Shown: positions 1 to 8,002, counted from the stretch's first letter. The stretch: 39,077 nt of DNA from Asaia bogorensis (GCA_945873195.1 CAMCDA010000017.1:1-39077), one strand, 5' to 3'. The notes: a model not told the origin generated them from the sequence alone. Made by a program: numbers and translations.

Positions 1-127
1 TGAAGGTGGGTCTGGCGGCCGGCGGCGTCAATGGATTTCGCAAAACATTATGGCACTACAAATGAATTCCCGGAGTCAAATGGCGGATTTCCACCATTTT
101 CGGGCTGTTCGTTACGGTAAGTGGTCA
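1..127. mobile_element. Possible insertion-sequence end (IS21-like by appearance only)
   Basis: This stretch is clearly less GC-rich than its surroundings. It holds an imperfect hairpin (positions 78-99, arms AAATGGcGGA and TCCaCCATTT) and ends in GTAAGTGGTCA at about 127, just before the 3' end of a shortened gene. A short open frame from the window edge (3-65, plus strand) ends in residues like ...GFRKTLWHYK and could be the tail of a gene lying outside the window. The layout (gene tail, repeats, a terminal CA, a shortened neighbour) suggests the right end of an insertion sequence. The IS21 suggestion rests only on general resemblance, and no transposase is visible here. Confidence 0.3.
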
Positions 128-135
128 AAAAGGCG

Positions 136-426
136 TTAAAGATGGGCTAGGCTGAGCCGCAACAGGCGGATGGCGGCGATGGCGAGAATGAGGCCGGTGG
201 CGGCCTCGGTGGCGATGATCAGCCAATAGCCCGCGGTCCAGGCCCAGGGCGCGGTGACGGCGCGTCCCATCAAGGCATTGCCCGGGAAGGTGGTGTCCAT
301 TGACAGGGTGTGGCGGACGAACTGGTAGTTCGTGTTGTAGTCGACCAGGTTGCCATAGGCGACCAACAGCGCGAACAGCGCGCAGGACGCGACCATGGCG
401 ATCTTGATCAGGCGGACGGCAAACAT
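136..426 (-). pseudogene. DUF2165 family membrane protein, C-terminally shortened
   Basis: The 96-residue product matches the N-terminal part of DUF2165 proteins: an N-terminal membrane helix (about residues 5-27), the conserved stretch around NxxDYxTNxxFVxHxLSMDTTFP (about 26-49), then a second helix (about 64-89). From memory, family members are about 160 residues with four helices, so the last two helices and the conserved Gly/Trp-rich loop are absent. Resemblance stops at ...LLRLSLAHL, a few codons before the atypical sequence at the window edge. This fits loss of the 3' end by insertion or deletion. The ATG at 426 lies 37 nt after the stop of the glutaredoxin-DinB gene, so it would be the last gene of that operon. 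Function of the family is unknown. Confidence 0.7.
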
Positions 427-463
427 GGGCGCTCCTCCGGTGACCGGCGGCGCGCCCTGTCTA

Positions 464-1228
464 CTAACCGTCCCAGACGCTGCTTGGCATGGGCAGGTTG
501 GCAAAATCCGAATCGGACAACGGGCCATCCGGGACGATTCCGGCCATCCCCAGCAGCATGTGCCATTGCCGGACGTGCTGGCCAGAGTGCCAGGTTGCCC
601 GCTCCAGGATCTCATGCTGGGTCTGTTCGCCGTAGTAGGTCTGGACCTTCTGGGTGCCGGACCGGTCGGCCTGCGCCGCCCACCATCCGACCAGGTCCTG
701 GCGCACGGTTTCACCGTAGGCGGCGATCGAGGCGAAGCTGTCCATGTCGTCGGTGGGGCCGACGGCGAGGGCCTCGTACGTCAGTTCGCCACCGCGGGCG
801 ACCGAGAGGAACACCTCCGCGATGCGGAATATGTGGTGGGACAGGATGCGGTAGCTGCGCGGCCGGTTCGGGACCTCGGTCGCCAGTTCGCTGTCCGGCA
901 TCTGCGGAACGATCCGCGCCGCCGTGGCCAGGAACAGGTCCAGGCGCCGGACAAGCTGGTCCGGGGACAGGACGGGGCCTGTTGCTTCGTTCAGTCCGAG
1001 GAACGTGACGACCGATGAAATGTTCTGCGCGAACACCCATTCGTCGCCGCGTGACAGGACGGGGATCGAACGCGCGCCGAGGCGTCGCAGTTCGGCCAAT
1101 CCATTGGCGGCCTCGAGAACGTTGACCGACTCAAACCCGATCGCACGGACCGAGAGAAACTCCTTGAGTTTCAGGCAACTCGTTCATCCAGGCTGCCAGA
1201 ACACCTTGAGCGGTTCGACCGCGTCCAT
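464..1228 (-). CDS. Glutaredoxin-DinB fusion, candidate UxxC selenoprotein (in-frame TGA at codon 15)
   Basis: Reading from the ATG at 1228, which has a GGAG ribosome site about 7 nt upstream, the frame is MDAVEPLKVFWQPG, then TGA (1184-1186), then TSCLKLKEFL, and stays open to a TAG, 254 codons in all. Residues 6-75 form a glutaredoxin/NrdH-like fold with [TGA15]-T-S-C18 exactly where related proteins carry CxxC, and cis-Pro56 in SIPV. Residues about 88-235 are a DinB-like four-helix domain with possible metal ligands H131/H132, H214 and H218. The TGA replaces the attacking cysteine of the redox site. Two readings are possible: selenocysteine, supported by the hairpin 11 nt downstream, or a nonsense mutation. 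A restart at the TTG at 1099 would give 211 residues without the redox motif. The gene lies 52 nt after the extradiol dioxygenase gene in the same operon. Confidence that this is a real gene is high; that TGA is read as Sec is moderate. Confidence 0.7.
1156..1186 (-). promoter_or_regulatory. Candidate bacterial SECIS element with its UGA codon
   Basis: On the minus strand the TGA (1184-1186) is followed by 11 nt and then a perfect hairpin GAAACTC-AAG-GAGTTTC (1172 down to 1156), 7 bp with a 3-nt loop, 17 nt in all. The well-studied E. coli fdhF element also has a 17-nt upper stem-loop 11 nt after its UGA. Just outside, CGAG and CTCG can form a short lower stem. A weak point is the loop: known elements usually carry a G among the first loop bases that SelB contacts, and here the G is third. 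A competing hairpin, GAGTT with AACTC, is also possible. No selA, selB, selD or tRNA-Sec gene is in the window. Confidence 0.5.
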
Positions 1229-1280
1229 GGTAGTCTCCGACATTCTTCGATTGAATCAGTAGGCCGGTGGGCCGTCCGGG

Positions 1281-2288
1281 TCAATCGGCGTTTCCAGACT
1301 TGACGTTGTCCCACCAGGGGCAGGTGCCGGTCAGGGTTTCGAAATTGCCGGGCATGACCTGCACCGGCATGCGTTCGCCGTTCTGGGCGGCCTTCAGACG
1401 CAGGTCGCGGGCCTGGGCGCGTTGCTCCTCGGACATCCAGACGCGGTCGTGGCCCCAGAGGCTGGGACCGACGGTGCATTCCGTGGCGTTCCAGGTGCCG
1501 GGGGTCACTTCCTTGCCGCCCCAGCCGTATTCCATCAGGAAGCCGGAGGGTGTTTTCAGGTAGTACGACAACACCGCGTCGTTCGGGTGGCGGCCCAACG
1601 TGGTGGCGATGCGATCGGGATCGCCGAGGGCGATGTCGTAGCCCTGGCCGACATCGTCCATTGAATACAGTTCCACCATCAGATGATGCAGGTCCTGACG
1701 GCCGGTCTCGATCAGCGCCAGGCTGTGGTGGCGCGAGTTCGCGTGCATGAAAAACGCACGGAACGGGGTGGTGATGTAGTCACTGACGCCGAAGCCCAGC
1801 GTGTCTCGATAGAAGCTCAGCAGGTCGTCGATGTTCTTCACGTGGAACACCGCGTGCCCCATGCCGAGCGGACCGGTGCGAAAGCCGGAGATCGTGCGGC
1901 CGGGCTTGAAGGCGGCGTCGGCCAGCATCGGACCGTGGAAGGCCTCCAGCCTGTTGCCGGCGGGATCGGCGAAGCTGATCAGGCCGGTGACGAAGCGCTG
2001 TGCGGCGAGCGCCGCGGGCTCCGCCCGGACCTTGACTCCGGCGGTTTCCAGCGTCGCGGCGAGGGTTTGCAGGGCGGCGGCGTCCGCGACCTCCCACCCG
2101 AAGAAGCGTTCACCGTCGGCCAGGGAATGGTCGATCACCAGCCGTTGCTTGCGGTCATCCATGCGGAAGGCGCGCTGGGCGTTGCCATGGTCGACGGGCT
2201 GCATGCCCAGCCAATTTGTGGCGAAGTCGGACCATTCTTCGAGGTTGGATGCGCCGATCCCGACATAGCCCAATGATTGCACCAGCAT
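1281..2288 (-). CDS. Type I extradiol ring-cleavage dioxygenase (BphC-like, VOC fold)
   Basis: The 335-residue protein has two vicinal-oxygen-chelate modules, about 5-120 and 140-275, like 2,3-dihydroxybiphenyl 1,2-dioxygenase, an Fe(II) enzyme that opens catechols next to the diol. By comparison with BphC the metal ligands are H145 (GMGHAVF), H202 (DLHHLMVE) and E253 (FLMEYGWGG), and H188 (SRHHSLAL) is the active-site acid/base. The LSYYLKTPSGF run before E253 is the family signature. The ATG at 2288 is preceded by GGAGG about 8 nt upstream; longer forms lack the fold. The true substrate is unknown, since no other gene of an aromatic meta-cleavage pathway is adjacent. It sits between the pyruvyl transferase fusion (58 nt upstream) and the glutaredoxin-DinB gene (52 nt downstream). 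Confidence 0.9.
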   Translation of the reverse strand: MLVQSLGYVGIGASNLEEWSDFATNWLGMQPVDHGNAQRAFRMDDRKQRLVIDHSLADGERFFGWEVADAAALQTLAATLETAGVKVRAEPAALAAQRFVTGLISFADPAGNRLEAFHGPMLADAAFKPGRTISGFRTGPLGMGHAVFHVKNIDDLLSFYRDTLGFGVSDYITTPFRAFFMHANSRHHSLALIETGRQDLHHLMVELYSMDDVGQGYDIALGDPDRIATTLGRHPNDAVLSYYLKTPSGFLMEYGWGGKEVTPGTWNATECTVGPSLWGHDRVWMSEEQRAQARDLRLKAAQNGERMPVQVMPGNFETLTGTCPWWDNVKSGNAD

Positions 2289-2346
2289 GCGTGCTTCCTC
2301 CGACCCAGGGGCGCGCAGCGTAGCATGGCGCCCGATTGGCGGACAT

Positions 2347-5136
2347 CTACCCCTGTTCCGGCACCTCGGGCAGCGCGTAGACGGCGGGCAGCACGCCCAG
2401 GACTTCCACGCGCGCCGGCCCCGCGCGGTCGATCGGCAATGTTCCCGCCCCATTCGTCCAGCGCCATGTTCGGCTCTCCCGCCGCTCGACCGGCCACCAG
2501 CCCTGGCGCAGCCTGGGGTCGTCAGCGGTGATCGTCGTGATTCCGGCATCGGTGGTGACCGTCAGCCGCTCCACCCGCACGCCGATTTCCCGCCGGTCGA
2601 TACCGGCCAGGCCGAGCGGCTGTGTCTGCCGGTCCTCGGGGCGGGAGCAGCGGGAGAGGAGACTGACCGGCCCATCGATCGCTGGGAGGTCGAAGACGTA
2701 GCGCCCGTTCTCCGCCGAGACCGGGAGGAATTCCCGCTCTCCCACGCGCAGGCGCAGGTCGGGTTCGCTGGTGGTCGGCAGCGTCGCCGGACGCAGCCGC
2801 ACCGACTGCAGGGAGATGCCCAACCGCCGGCCGTCCGCGCCGCGCTCCAGGCTCGCCGGGCTGACCGCCGTGGGGATATGGAACCGCAGCCGCACCCGGG
2901 AATCGAGCACCGTGAGGTCCCGCAACGGAATACGCAGCACCATCGGCTTGGGGTCGGCGAAGGTGTAGGTCCCGACCTCCTTCATGTCGTCCGAGACGGT
3001 CACGTGCTGCGACCGATCGCCGGGGACATAGGCCGCCAGGAAGATTTCCAGCACCGAACCCTCGTCGTCCGGCGTACCGACGAACAGTTCAAGTTCCGCC
3101 AATTCTCCGACGCTCCAGATCCCATGCCGTTCCGCCGCCGACCAGCCGCTCAGCAGGCGGACGCTGACGGGCAGCGCCACGTTGAAATGCACGATCCTGG
3201 CCGAGGACAACGGAACGGGGCGGACGATGAGGCCCAGCGCGTCCAGGTCCTCGAACGGGGGGAAGGTGGCCAGCATGGCCGCGGGATCGAAGGTCGGCAC
3301 CGGCATCGGGGATACCCGCAGCGCCTGGCGCAGATCGTCGGTGCGGACGACATTGTAGCGGTCAGTTCCCAGGTAGTAGTCGTAGAATTTCAGTTCGTTC
3401 TCCCCCATCAGGGGGCGATGCCAGACCGCCGGGATGCCCAGCGTTTCCGCCACGATCAGCCCGTGCAGAGAGCTTGAGACGACCAGTTCGCTTTGCATGA
3501 TCCGGCGGACCATTTCCAGGAACGGCGTATCGACCGAAACGATCTGCTCCTCGTACTGCGGATAGAGTTTCCGCATCACGGCGTCGTCGCGGAAATGCGG
3601 GATCAGGATGAAGTCCCTGGGCGGATTTCCGATATGGCGCCGCATCGCCTCGATCTCATCCGCGAACAGGTGGACCAGCAAGTTGGCGGGATCGAACAGA
3701 AGGTCCACCCGGCTGACATCGTAGCCGCGCCGGCGCAGGAACTCCCGCGAGATCGGCCCGCGGGTCGCATAGACATGCAGTTGCCTGGGAGAGTGGTACA
3801 TCTCGGCCTTGCCGCCGTTCAACCCCGTGCCCCAGATCACATCGCCTTCGTGCGCGGTCTGGATCAATGAACCAAGGGACAGCAGCCTCGGGCCTTCCAG
3901 GCGATTATCCAGCTTCATCCCGGTCAGGCGGCGCATCAGATGCGGCACCATCAGGTCGCCGAAATTCCCATGCACGAACTGGCTGCGGCTCATATTCGTG
4001 AAACGCTGGTCGGATCGCGGGCTGGAGGAACCGGGACGCCACCAGTAGATCCGCAGGGACGCGTCAGCCGGCGGGGCATCCCATCCAGTCGACGGCGTGT
4101 CCGGCCGCACCGAGGACCGCAGGGTCGCCCGCTCGGGCCGGAACGGCACCACGGGGATCAGCATGGCATGCAGATCATCCCAGGCGATCTTGCGCAGCGC
4201 GGCATAGCGTTCGTTGACACCGTAGGAGACCGTGATGCCCTCGGCATCCCCGACCGCGCCATCCGGATAGGCGGCTTCCTGGCAGCGGCCATCCAGCCGG
4301 GGCTGATGCGGGCGCGCGTGCTCGGTTGGCAGCAGTTCCACGACCGGGCGCGGGGAAAACAGGACCGGCGCAAAGGGCGGTTGGTCCTCCAGCGCGACGA
4401 CGGCGCCGACATAGCACAGGGCCTCGAAGGACGGGCGGGCCGGGTCGGGCTCACCGTGCAGCAGCGAATGGGTGACGAAATAGAGTCGCCCGTCATGCCG
4501 GACCGGCGTCGCCCCGCCACGCAGCTCTCCGTATGCCTCCTCATAGGACCAGGAATCCCATTCATGGGTATAGGCGTCCGTGCAGACCACCTGGTCGGGG
4601 CCGGACAGTTCCACCCGCAGGATGACCAGCGGGGAGAACTGGTAGACCGCGAAGACCTCATCCTCGTGCTCGAACAGCATCCAGTTCTTTTCGACCAGTT
4701 GCCGCGGCCCGGGGCGCGTCACCTCCCGCGCTTGCCCGATCGGCAGCAGGGTGGCGGCGTCGAGTTCCACCAGATAGATGCGGTTAGGCCTGGGGCGCGA
4801 GCCGCTGTTGAAATGCATGTAAAGCCGCCCGCGAATCGTCAGCAGCCGGGGGTCGGCGGGATGGGCATGCACGGCGGGATCGACGCTGCCGACATCGGCA
4901 TAGGACAGATGGTCCGAGACCGGGACGACGCTGCCCGGGATCGCCGACCAGTCATCTCGTAGGCGGCACATCGCGATATGGCGTGATTCGTCGGGCAGAA
5001 CGACGCGGTAGGCCATCACCAGCCCGTCCGGCCCCCGCAGGATCGCCGGATTGAACACATGGACCGTGCCGCCGCCGGCACGGTCCAGCCATGGCACCGG
5101 CGTCAGTTCAGCTTCGGTGAAATGCTTGACCCGCAT
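2347..5136 (-). CDS. Fusion of glycosidase-like beta-propeller and polysaccharide pyruvyl transferase
   Basis: This 929-residue protein combines three parts. Residues about 25-330 look like a five-bladed propeller of the GH130/GH43-like type (ADPRLLTIRGRLYMHF near 94-109, VEKNWMLFE near 148, GITVSYG near 300). Residues about 385-610 are a polysaccharide pyruvyl transferase domain (GNFGDLMVPHL, WGTGLNGG, VYATRGP, and SSSLHGLIVAETLG near 554-567), the GumL/ExoV family that adds ketal pyruvate to sugars. Residues about 640-929 are a beta-rich region I do not recognise. The ATG at 5136 has GGGAGG about 6 nt upstream. No other exopolysaccharide gene is nearby, so the acceptor glycan is unknown. 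No signal peptide or membrane segment is seen, which suggests a cytoplasmic enzyme. It is the first gene of the operon ending at about 136. Confidence 0.85.
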   Translation of the reverse strand: MRVKHFTEAELTPVPWLDRAGGGTVHVFNPAILRGPDGLVMAYRVVLPDESRHIAMCRLRDDWSAIPGSVVPVSDHLSYADVGSVDPAVHAHPADPRLLTIRGRLYMHFNSGSRPRPNRIYLVELDAATLLPIGQAREVTRPGPRQLVEKNWMLFEHEDEVFAVYQFSPLVILRVELSGPDQVVCTDAYTHEWDSWSYEEAYGELRGGATPVRHDGRLYFVTHSLLHGEPDPARPSFEALCYVGAVVALEDQPPFAPVLFSPRPVVELLPTEHARPHQPRLDGRCQEAAYPDGAVGDAEGITVSYGVNERYAALRKIAWDDLHAMLIPVVPFRPERATLRSSVRPDTPSTGWDAPPADASLRIYWWRPGSSSPRSDQRFTNMSRSQFVHGNFGDLMVPHLMRRLTGMKLDNRLEGPRLLSLGSLIQTAHEGDVIWGTGLNGGKAEMYHSPRQLHVYATRGPISREFLRRRGYDVSRVDLLFDPANLLVHLFADEIEAMRRHIGNPPRDFILIPHFRDDAVMRKLYPQYEEQIVSVDTPFLEMVRRIMQSELVVSSSLHGLIVAETLGIPAVWHRPLMGENELKFYDYYLGTDRYNVVRTDDLRQALRVSPMPVPTFDPAAMLATFPPFEDLDALGLIVRPVPLSSARIVHFNVALPVSVRLLSGWSAAERHGIWSVGELAELELFVGTPDDEGSVLEIFLAAYVPGDRSQHVTVSDDMKEVGTYTFADPKPMVLRIPLRDLTVLDSRVRLRFHIPTAVSPASLERGADGRRLGISLQSVRLRPATLPTTSEPDLRLRVGEREFLPVSAENGRYVFDLPAIDGPVSLLSRCSRPEDRQTQPLGLAGIDRREIGVRVERLTVTTDAGITTITADDPRLRQGWWPVERRESRTWRWTNGAGTLPIDRAGPARVEVLGVLPAVYALPEVPEQG

Positions 5137-5213
5137 TTGCGGCCTCCCACGATGAACTGGCAATTGCGCCGCGCGGGGTCGTATACCCGACGCCGCCCCT
5201 CGAAAGTCGATTA

Positions 5214-5942
5214 ATGGCCGATCTGATCGCCCTGCTCCAGGAACCGCATGCCTGGGCGTCCTTGCTTACCCTGACCACGATGGAAATCGTCCTCGGTGTC
5301 GACAACCTGGTCTTCATTGCCATCCTGACCGGCCGCCTTCCCCCCGAACAGCAATCCATCGCCCGCCGGATCGGCCTCGGCCTCGCGCTGATCATGCGGC
5401 TGGGCCTCCTGTCGGTGATCAGTTGGATCATGCATCTGACCGAGCCGGTGTTCTCCGCGTTCGGGCAGGAGTTCTCCTGGCGCGACCTGATCCTGATCCT
5501 GGGCGGCCTGTTTCTCGTCTACAAAGGCACCATGGAAATCCATCACCGCATGGAGGACGATGAGCAGGCGCCGGGCACCGAGGCGAAAAAGGCGGGCTTC
5601 GCCTCCACCATCGCGCAGATCGTGGTCATCGATATCGTGTTCTCGCTCGACAGCGTCATCACCGCGGTGGGCATGGCGAATGAGCTTTCGATCATGGTGA
5701 TCGCGGTGATCGCCGCCGTCGTCGTGATGATGATCGCGGCCAATCCGCTGTCGGCGTTCATCTCCCGCCATCCCACGGTAAAGATGCTGGCGCTGAGCTT
5801 CCTGCTGCTGATCGGCATGACGCTGATGGCCGAGGGTTTCGACGTGCATCTGCCCAAGGGCTATATCTACGCGGCGATGGCTTTCTCGGCCGTGGTGGAG
5901 AGCCTGAACCTCATGGCCTCGAAGCGACGCGCGAAGGGTTGA
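5214..5942 (+). CDS. TerC-family integral membrane protein
   Basis: The 242-residue polytopic protein carries the two TerC signatures: MEIVLGVDNLVFI (about residues 23-35) and DIVFSLDSVITAVG (about 139-152), each placing acidic residues inside a membrane helix. Around seven hydrophobic segments can be drawn, with a charged cytoplasmic loop (about 108-128, rich in E, D and K). TerC proteins are linked to tellurite resistance and more recently to metal (manganese) export during protein secretion; the role here is inferred from family only. No strong ribosome site precedes the ATG. It is divergent from the pyruvyl transferase fusion, and its TGA stop overlaps the FNR box of the next gene. Confidence 0.9.
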   Translation: MADLIALLQEPHAWASLLTLTTMEIVLGVDNLVFIAILTGRLPPEQQSIARRIGLGLALIMRLGLLSVISWIMHLTEPVFSAFGQEFSWRDLILILGGLFLVYKGTMEIHHRMEDDEQAPGTEAKKAGFASTIAQIVVIDIVFSLDSVITAVGMANELSIMVIAVIAAVVVMMIAANPLSAFISRHPTVKMLALSFLLLIGMTLMAEGFDVHLPKGYIYAAMAFSAVVESLNLMASKRRAKG

Positions 5943-5952
5943 TCCAGATCAA
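5939..5952. promoter_or_regulatory. FNR/FixK box upstream of hemN
   Basis: TTGATCCAGATCAA is a perfect match to the FNR/FixK consensus TTGAT-N4-ATCAA. Its centre lies 42-43 bp before the A of the hemN ATG, and it overlaps the stop codon of the preceding gene. A possible -10 hexamer TCTTAT lies at 5976-5981. A class II FNR promoter (site centred near -41.5) would then start at about 5987-5988, on or next to the start codon. Control of oxygen-independent hemN by FNR/FixK proteins is well known in alphaproteobacteria. Confidence 0.75.
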
Positions 5953-5987
5953 GGCGGCGGCGCGGATCCAGGCGGTCTTATGCCGCC

Positions 5988-7340
5988 ATGGATACCGCCG
6001 CCCTGATCGCGAAATACGATCGCCCCGTACCCCGCTACACGAGCTACCCGACCGCGCCCCATTTCTCGGCCGAGGTGACTCCGGCGGTCTACGCTGGCTG
6101 GCTCCGTGCCCTGCCGGATGACGCGGCGCTTTCGCTGTATCTGCACGTCCCGTTCTGCGCGTCCCTTTGCCTGTTCTGCGCCTGCCATACGACCGTGGCG
6201 CGCCAGGAAGGACCGTTGCTCGCCTATGCCGATGGGCTGCTGGCCGAGATCGACCTGATCGCCGGCCTGATCGGGCGGCAACAGCCGGTCGCGCATGTGC
6301 ATTGGGGCGGCGGCACCCCCACCGCCCTGCCCGCCCGCGCCATGCGCTCCATCATGCAACGCCTGCGGGACCGTTTCGCCCTGAACGCGACGGCGGAAGT
6401 GGCGGTGGAGATTGATCCCCGCACCCTGACCGCCGAACACGTGGACGCGCTGGCCGCCATGGGCACCAACCGCGTCAGCCTGGGCGTGCAGGACTTCAAC
6501 CCGATCGTGCAGAAGGCGATCGGGCGCATGCAATCGTTCGAGCAGACCGCGCGTTGCGTCGCGCAACTCCGCGCGGTTGGCATCGACGCCATCAACCTCG
6601 ATCTGATCTACGGCCTGCCGCATCAAACCGCGGACGGCGTCGCCCATACGGTCTCCCAGGCCATGAGCCTGGACCCCGCCCGCGCGGCGGTGTTCGGCTA
6701 TGCCCACGTGCCATGGATGAAGAAGCACCAATCCCTTCTGCCAGAGGACGCTTTGCCCGGCCCCGCCGAACGCTTCGCGCAACGCGACGCGGTGCAGGAG
6801 ACGATCCTGGCGCATGGCTACGTCGCCGCCGGCCTGGATCACTTCGCCCGCCCCGGAGACTCCATGGCGGTTGCCGCCTCGGACCAGCGGTTGAAGCGCA
6901 ATTTCCAGGGCTATACGACCGATAGCGCGCCGGTCCTGATCGGGTTGGGCGCGTCCTCCATCGGCTCGCTGCCGGATGGCTATGTGCAGAATCATCCCGG
7001 TGTGCCGGCTTGGCGCGACGCAATCCGCGCCGGCACCCCCGCCACCGCGCGCGGCATCGCGCTGAGCGATGACGACCGGCTGCGGCGCGCGGTGATCGAG
7101 GAGATCATGTGCCACGGCGCGATCGACCTGCGCGACATCGCCGCCCGGTTCCATGCCTGCCCGGGCGCGCTGATGACCGCCGGCCCCGCCCTGCAAGGCC
7201 TTGCCAAGGACGGTCTGATCAACTGGTCCGGCTATCAGCTATCCGTCACCGAGCGCGGGCGGCCCTTCCTGCGCAACGTCGCCGCTGCTTTCGACACGCG
7301 GCTGCATGGGGGACCCGGCCGGCACTCGGCCGCCGTATGA
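5988..7340 (+). CDS. hemN: Oxygen-independent coproporphyrinogen III dehydrogenase
   Basis: The 450-residue product is a radical SAM enzyme that decarboxylates two propionate chains of coproporphyrinogen III to give protoporphyrinogen IX without O2, in the cytoplasm. The HemN cluster motif CxxxCxxCxC is present as C57, C61, C64 and C66, preceded by YLHVPF; RYTSYPTAPHF at 17-27 and VHWGGGTPTAL just after 100 are further family marks. The C-terminal HemN domain (DDRLRRAVIEEIMCHG, about 364-379) separates it from the shorter HemW relatives. No ribosome site is seen before the ATG, which fits the leaderless start suggested by the FNR box position. Two oxygenase genes follow within 7 and 13 nt and are probably cotranscribed. 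Confidence 0.93.
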   Translation: MDTAALIAKYDRPVPRYTSYPTAPHFSAEVTPAVYAGWLRALPDDAALSLYLHVPFCASLCLFCACHTTVARQEGPLLAYADGLLAEIDLIAGLIGRQQPVAHVHWGGGTPTALPARAMRSIMQRLRDRFALNATAEVAVEIDPRTLTAEHVDALAAMGTNRVSLGVQDFNPIVQKAIGRMQSFEQTARCVAQLRAVGIDAINLDLIYGLPHQTADGVAHTVSQAMSLDPARAAVFGYAHVPWMKKHQSLLPEDALPGPAERFAQRDAVQETILAHGYVAAGLDHFARPGDSMAVAASDQRLKRNFQGYTTDSAPVLIGLGASSIGSLPDGYVQNHPGVPAWRDAIRAGTPATARGIALSDDDRLRRAVIEEIMCHGAIDLRDIAARFHACPGALMTAGPALQGLAKDGLINWSGYQLSVTERGRPFLRNVAAAFDTRLHGGPGRHSAAV

Positions 7341-7347
7341 GGCTGTC

Positions 7348-7989
7348 ATGACCGAAACCCTGGTGAACGACCTGATCGACCTGGAACGGTTCCGGGCAAC
7401 CCCCTTGGTGCGTGAGCCATTCAATCACCTGGTGGTTCCAGGATTCCTGTCGGCGGACGCCGTCCACGATGTCGTGGAGTCCTTCCCCGGCCCCGACCTA
7501 CCCGGCGTGCTGCCTGCCCCCACCGCCAGGCTGCGCGGCGCCTTCGGGCGGTTGATGGAGCGGCTGCGCTCCCCCGAACTCACCGCGGCCTTCAGCGACA
7601 AGTTCGACGTCCGGCTGGACCCGGCCACCCTGATGGTGACGCTGCGGGCGCGCACCCGGTCGGTCGATGGGCAGATCCACACCGACAGCGAGACCAAGAT
7701 CGTCACCGCGCTGATCTACCTGAATGAGGATTGGTCAAACGCGGGCGGTCGGCTGCGCCTGCTGCGCGGGCCGGACGATATCGAGGACATGATCGCCGAG
7801 GTGCCCCCCGACGCGGGCACGCTGCTCGCGTTCCGGCGCACCGACAATTCCTGGCACGGGCACAAGCCCTTCGACGGCGTTCGGCGGTCGATCATGCTGA
7901 ACTGGATGGTGGACGCGGCGACGATGCGGCGGGAACTGCGGCGCCACGCGCTGTCGGCCGGCGTGAAATCCCTGTTCAACCTCCGCTGA
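7348..7989 (+). CDS. 2OG-Fe(II) dioxygenase, first of a tandem pair
   Basis: The 213-residue protein shows the double-stranded beta-helix signature of 2-oxoglutarate/Fe(II) oxygenases: H111-x-D113 (QIHTDSETK), H170 (SWHGHKPF) as third iron ligand and R179/R180 (GVRRSIM) for the 2-oxoglutarate carboxylate. The start is the ATG 7 nt after the hemN stop; an upstream extension would run back into hemN. The substrate is unknown; relatives are annotated as proline-hydroxylase-like or sugar-cluster oxygenases. It is followed 13 nt later by a second, diverged copy of the same family. Confidence 0.85.
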   Translation: MTETLVNDLIDLERFRATPLVREPFNHLVVPGFLSADAVHDVVESFPGPDLPGVLPAPTARLRGAFGRLMERLRSPELTAAFSDKFDVRLDPATLMVTLRARTRSVDGQIHTDSETKIVTALIYLNEDWSNAGGRLRLLRGPDDIEDMIAEVPPDAGTLLAFRRTDNSWHGHKPFDGVRRSIMLNWMVDAATMRRELRRHALSAGVKSLFNLR

Positions 7990-8002
7990 GGAGCCGACGC
8001 GC

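Noticed and set aside
310-1018. Two overlapping plus-strand open frames opposite the glutaredoxin-DinB gene
   Set aside because: Their translations are low-complexity Arg/Gly/Pro sequence, while the minus strand has recognisable domains, a start codon and a ribosome site.
5211-5849. Histidine/aspartate-rich minus-strand frame opposite the TerC gene
   Set aside because: The His/Asp richness is the antisense image of codons for Met, Ile and Val in membrane helices; TerC motifs on the plus strand are clear.
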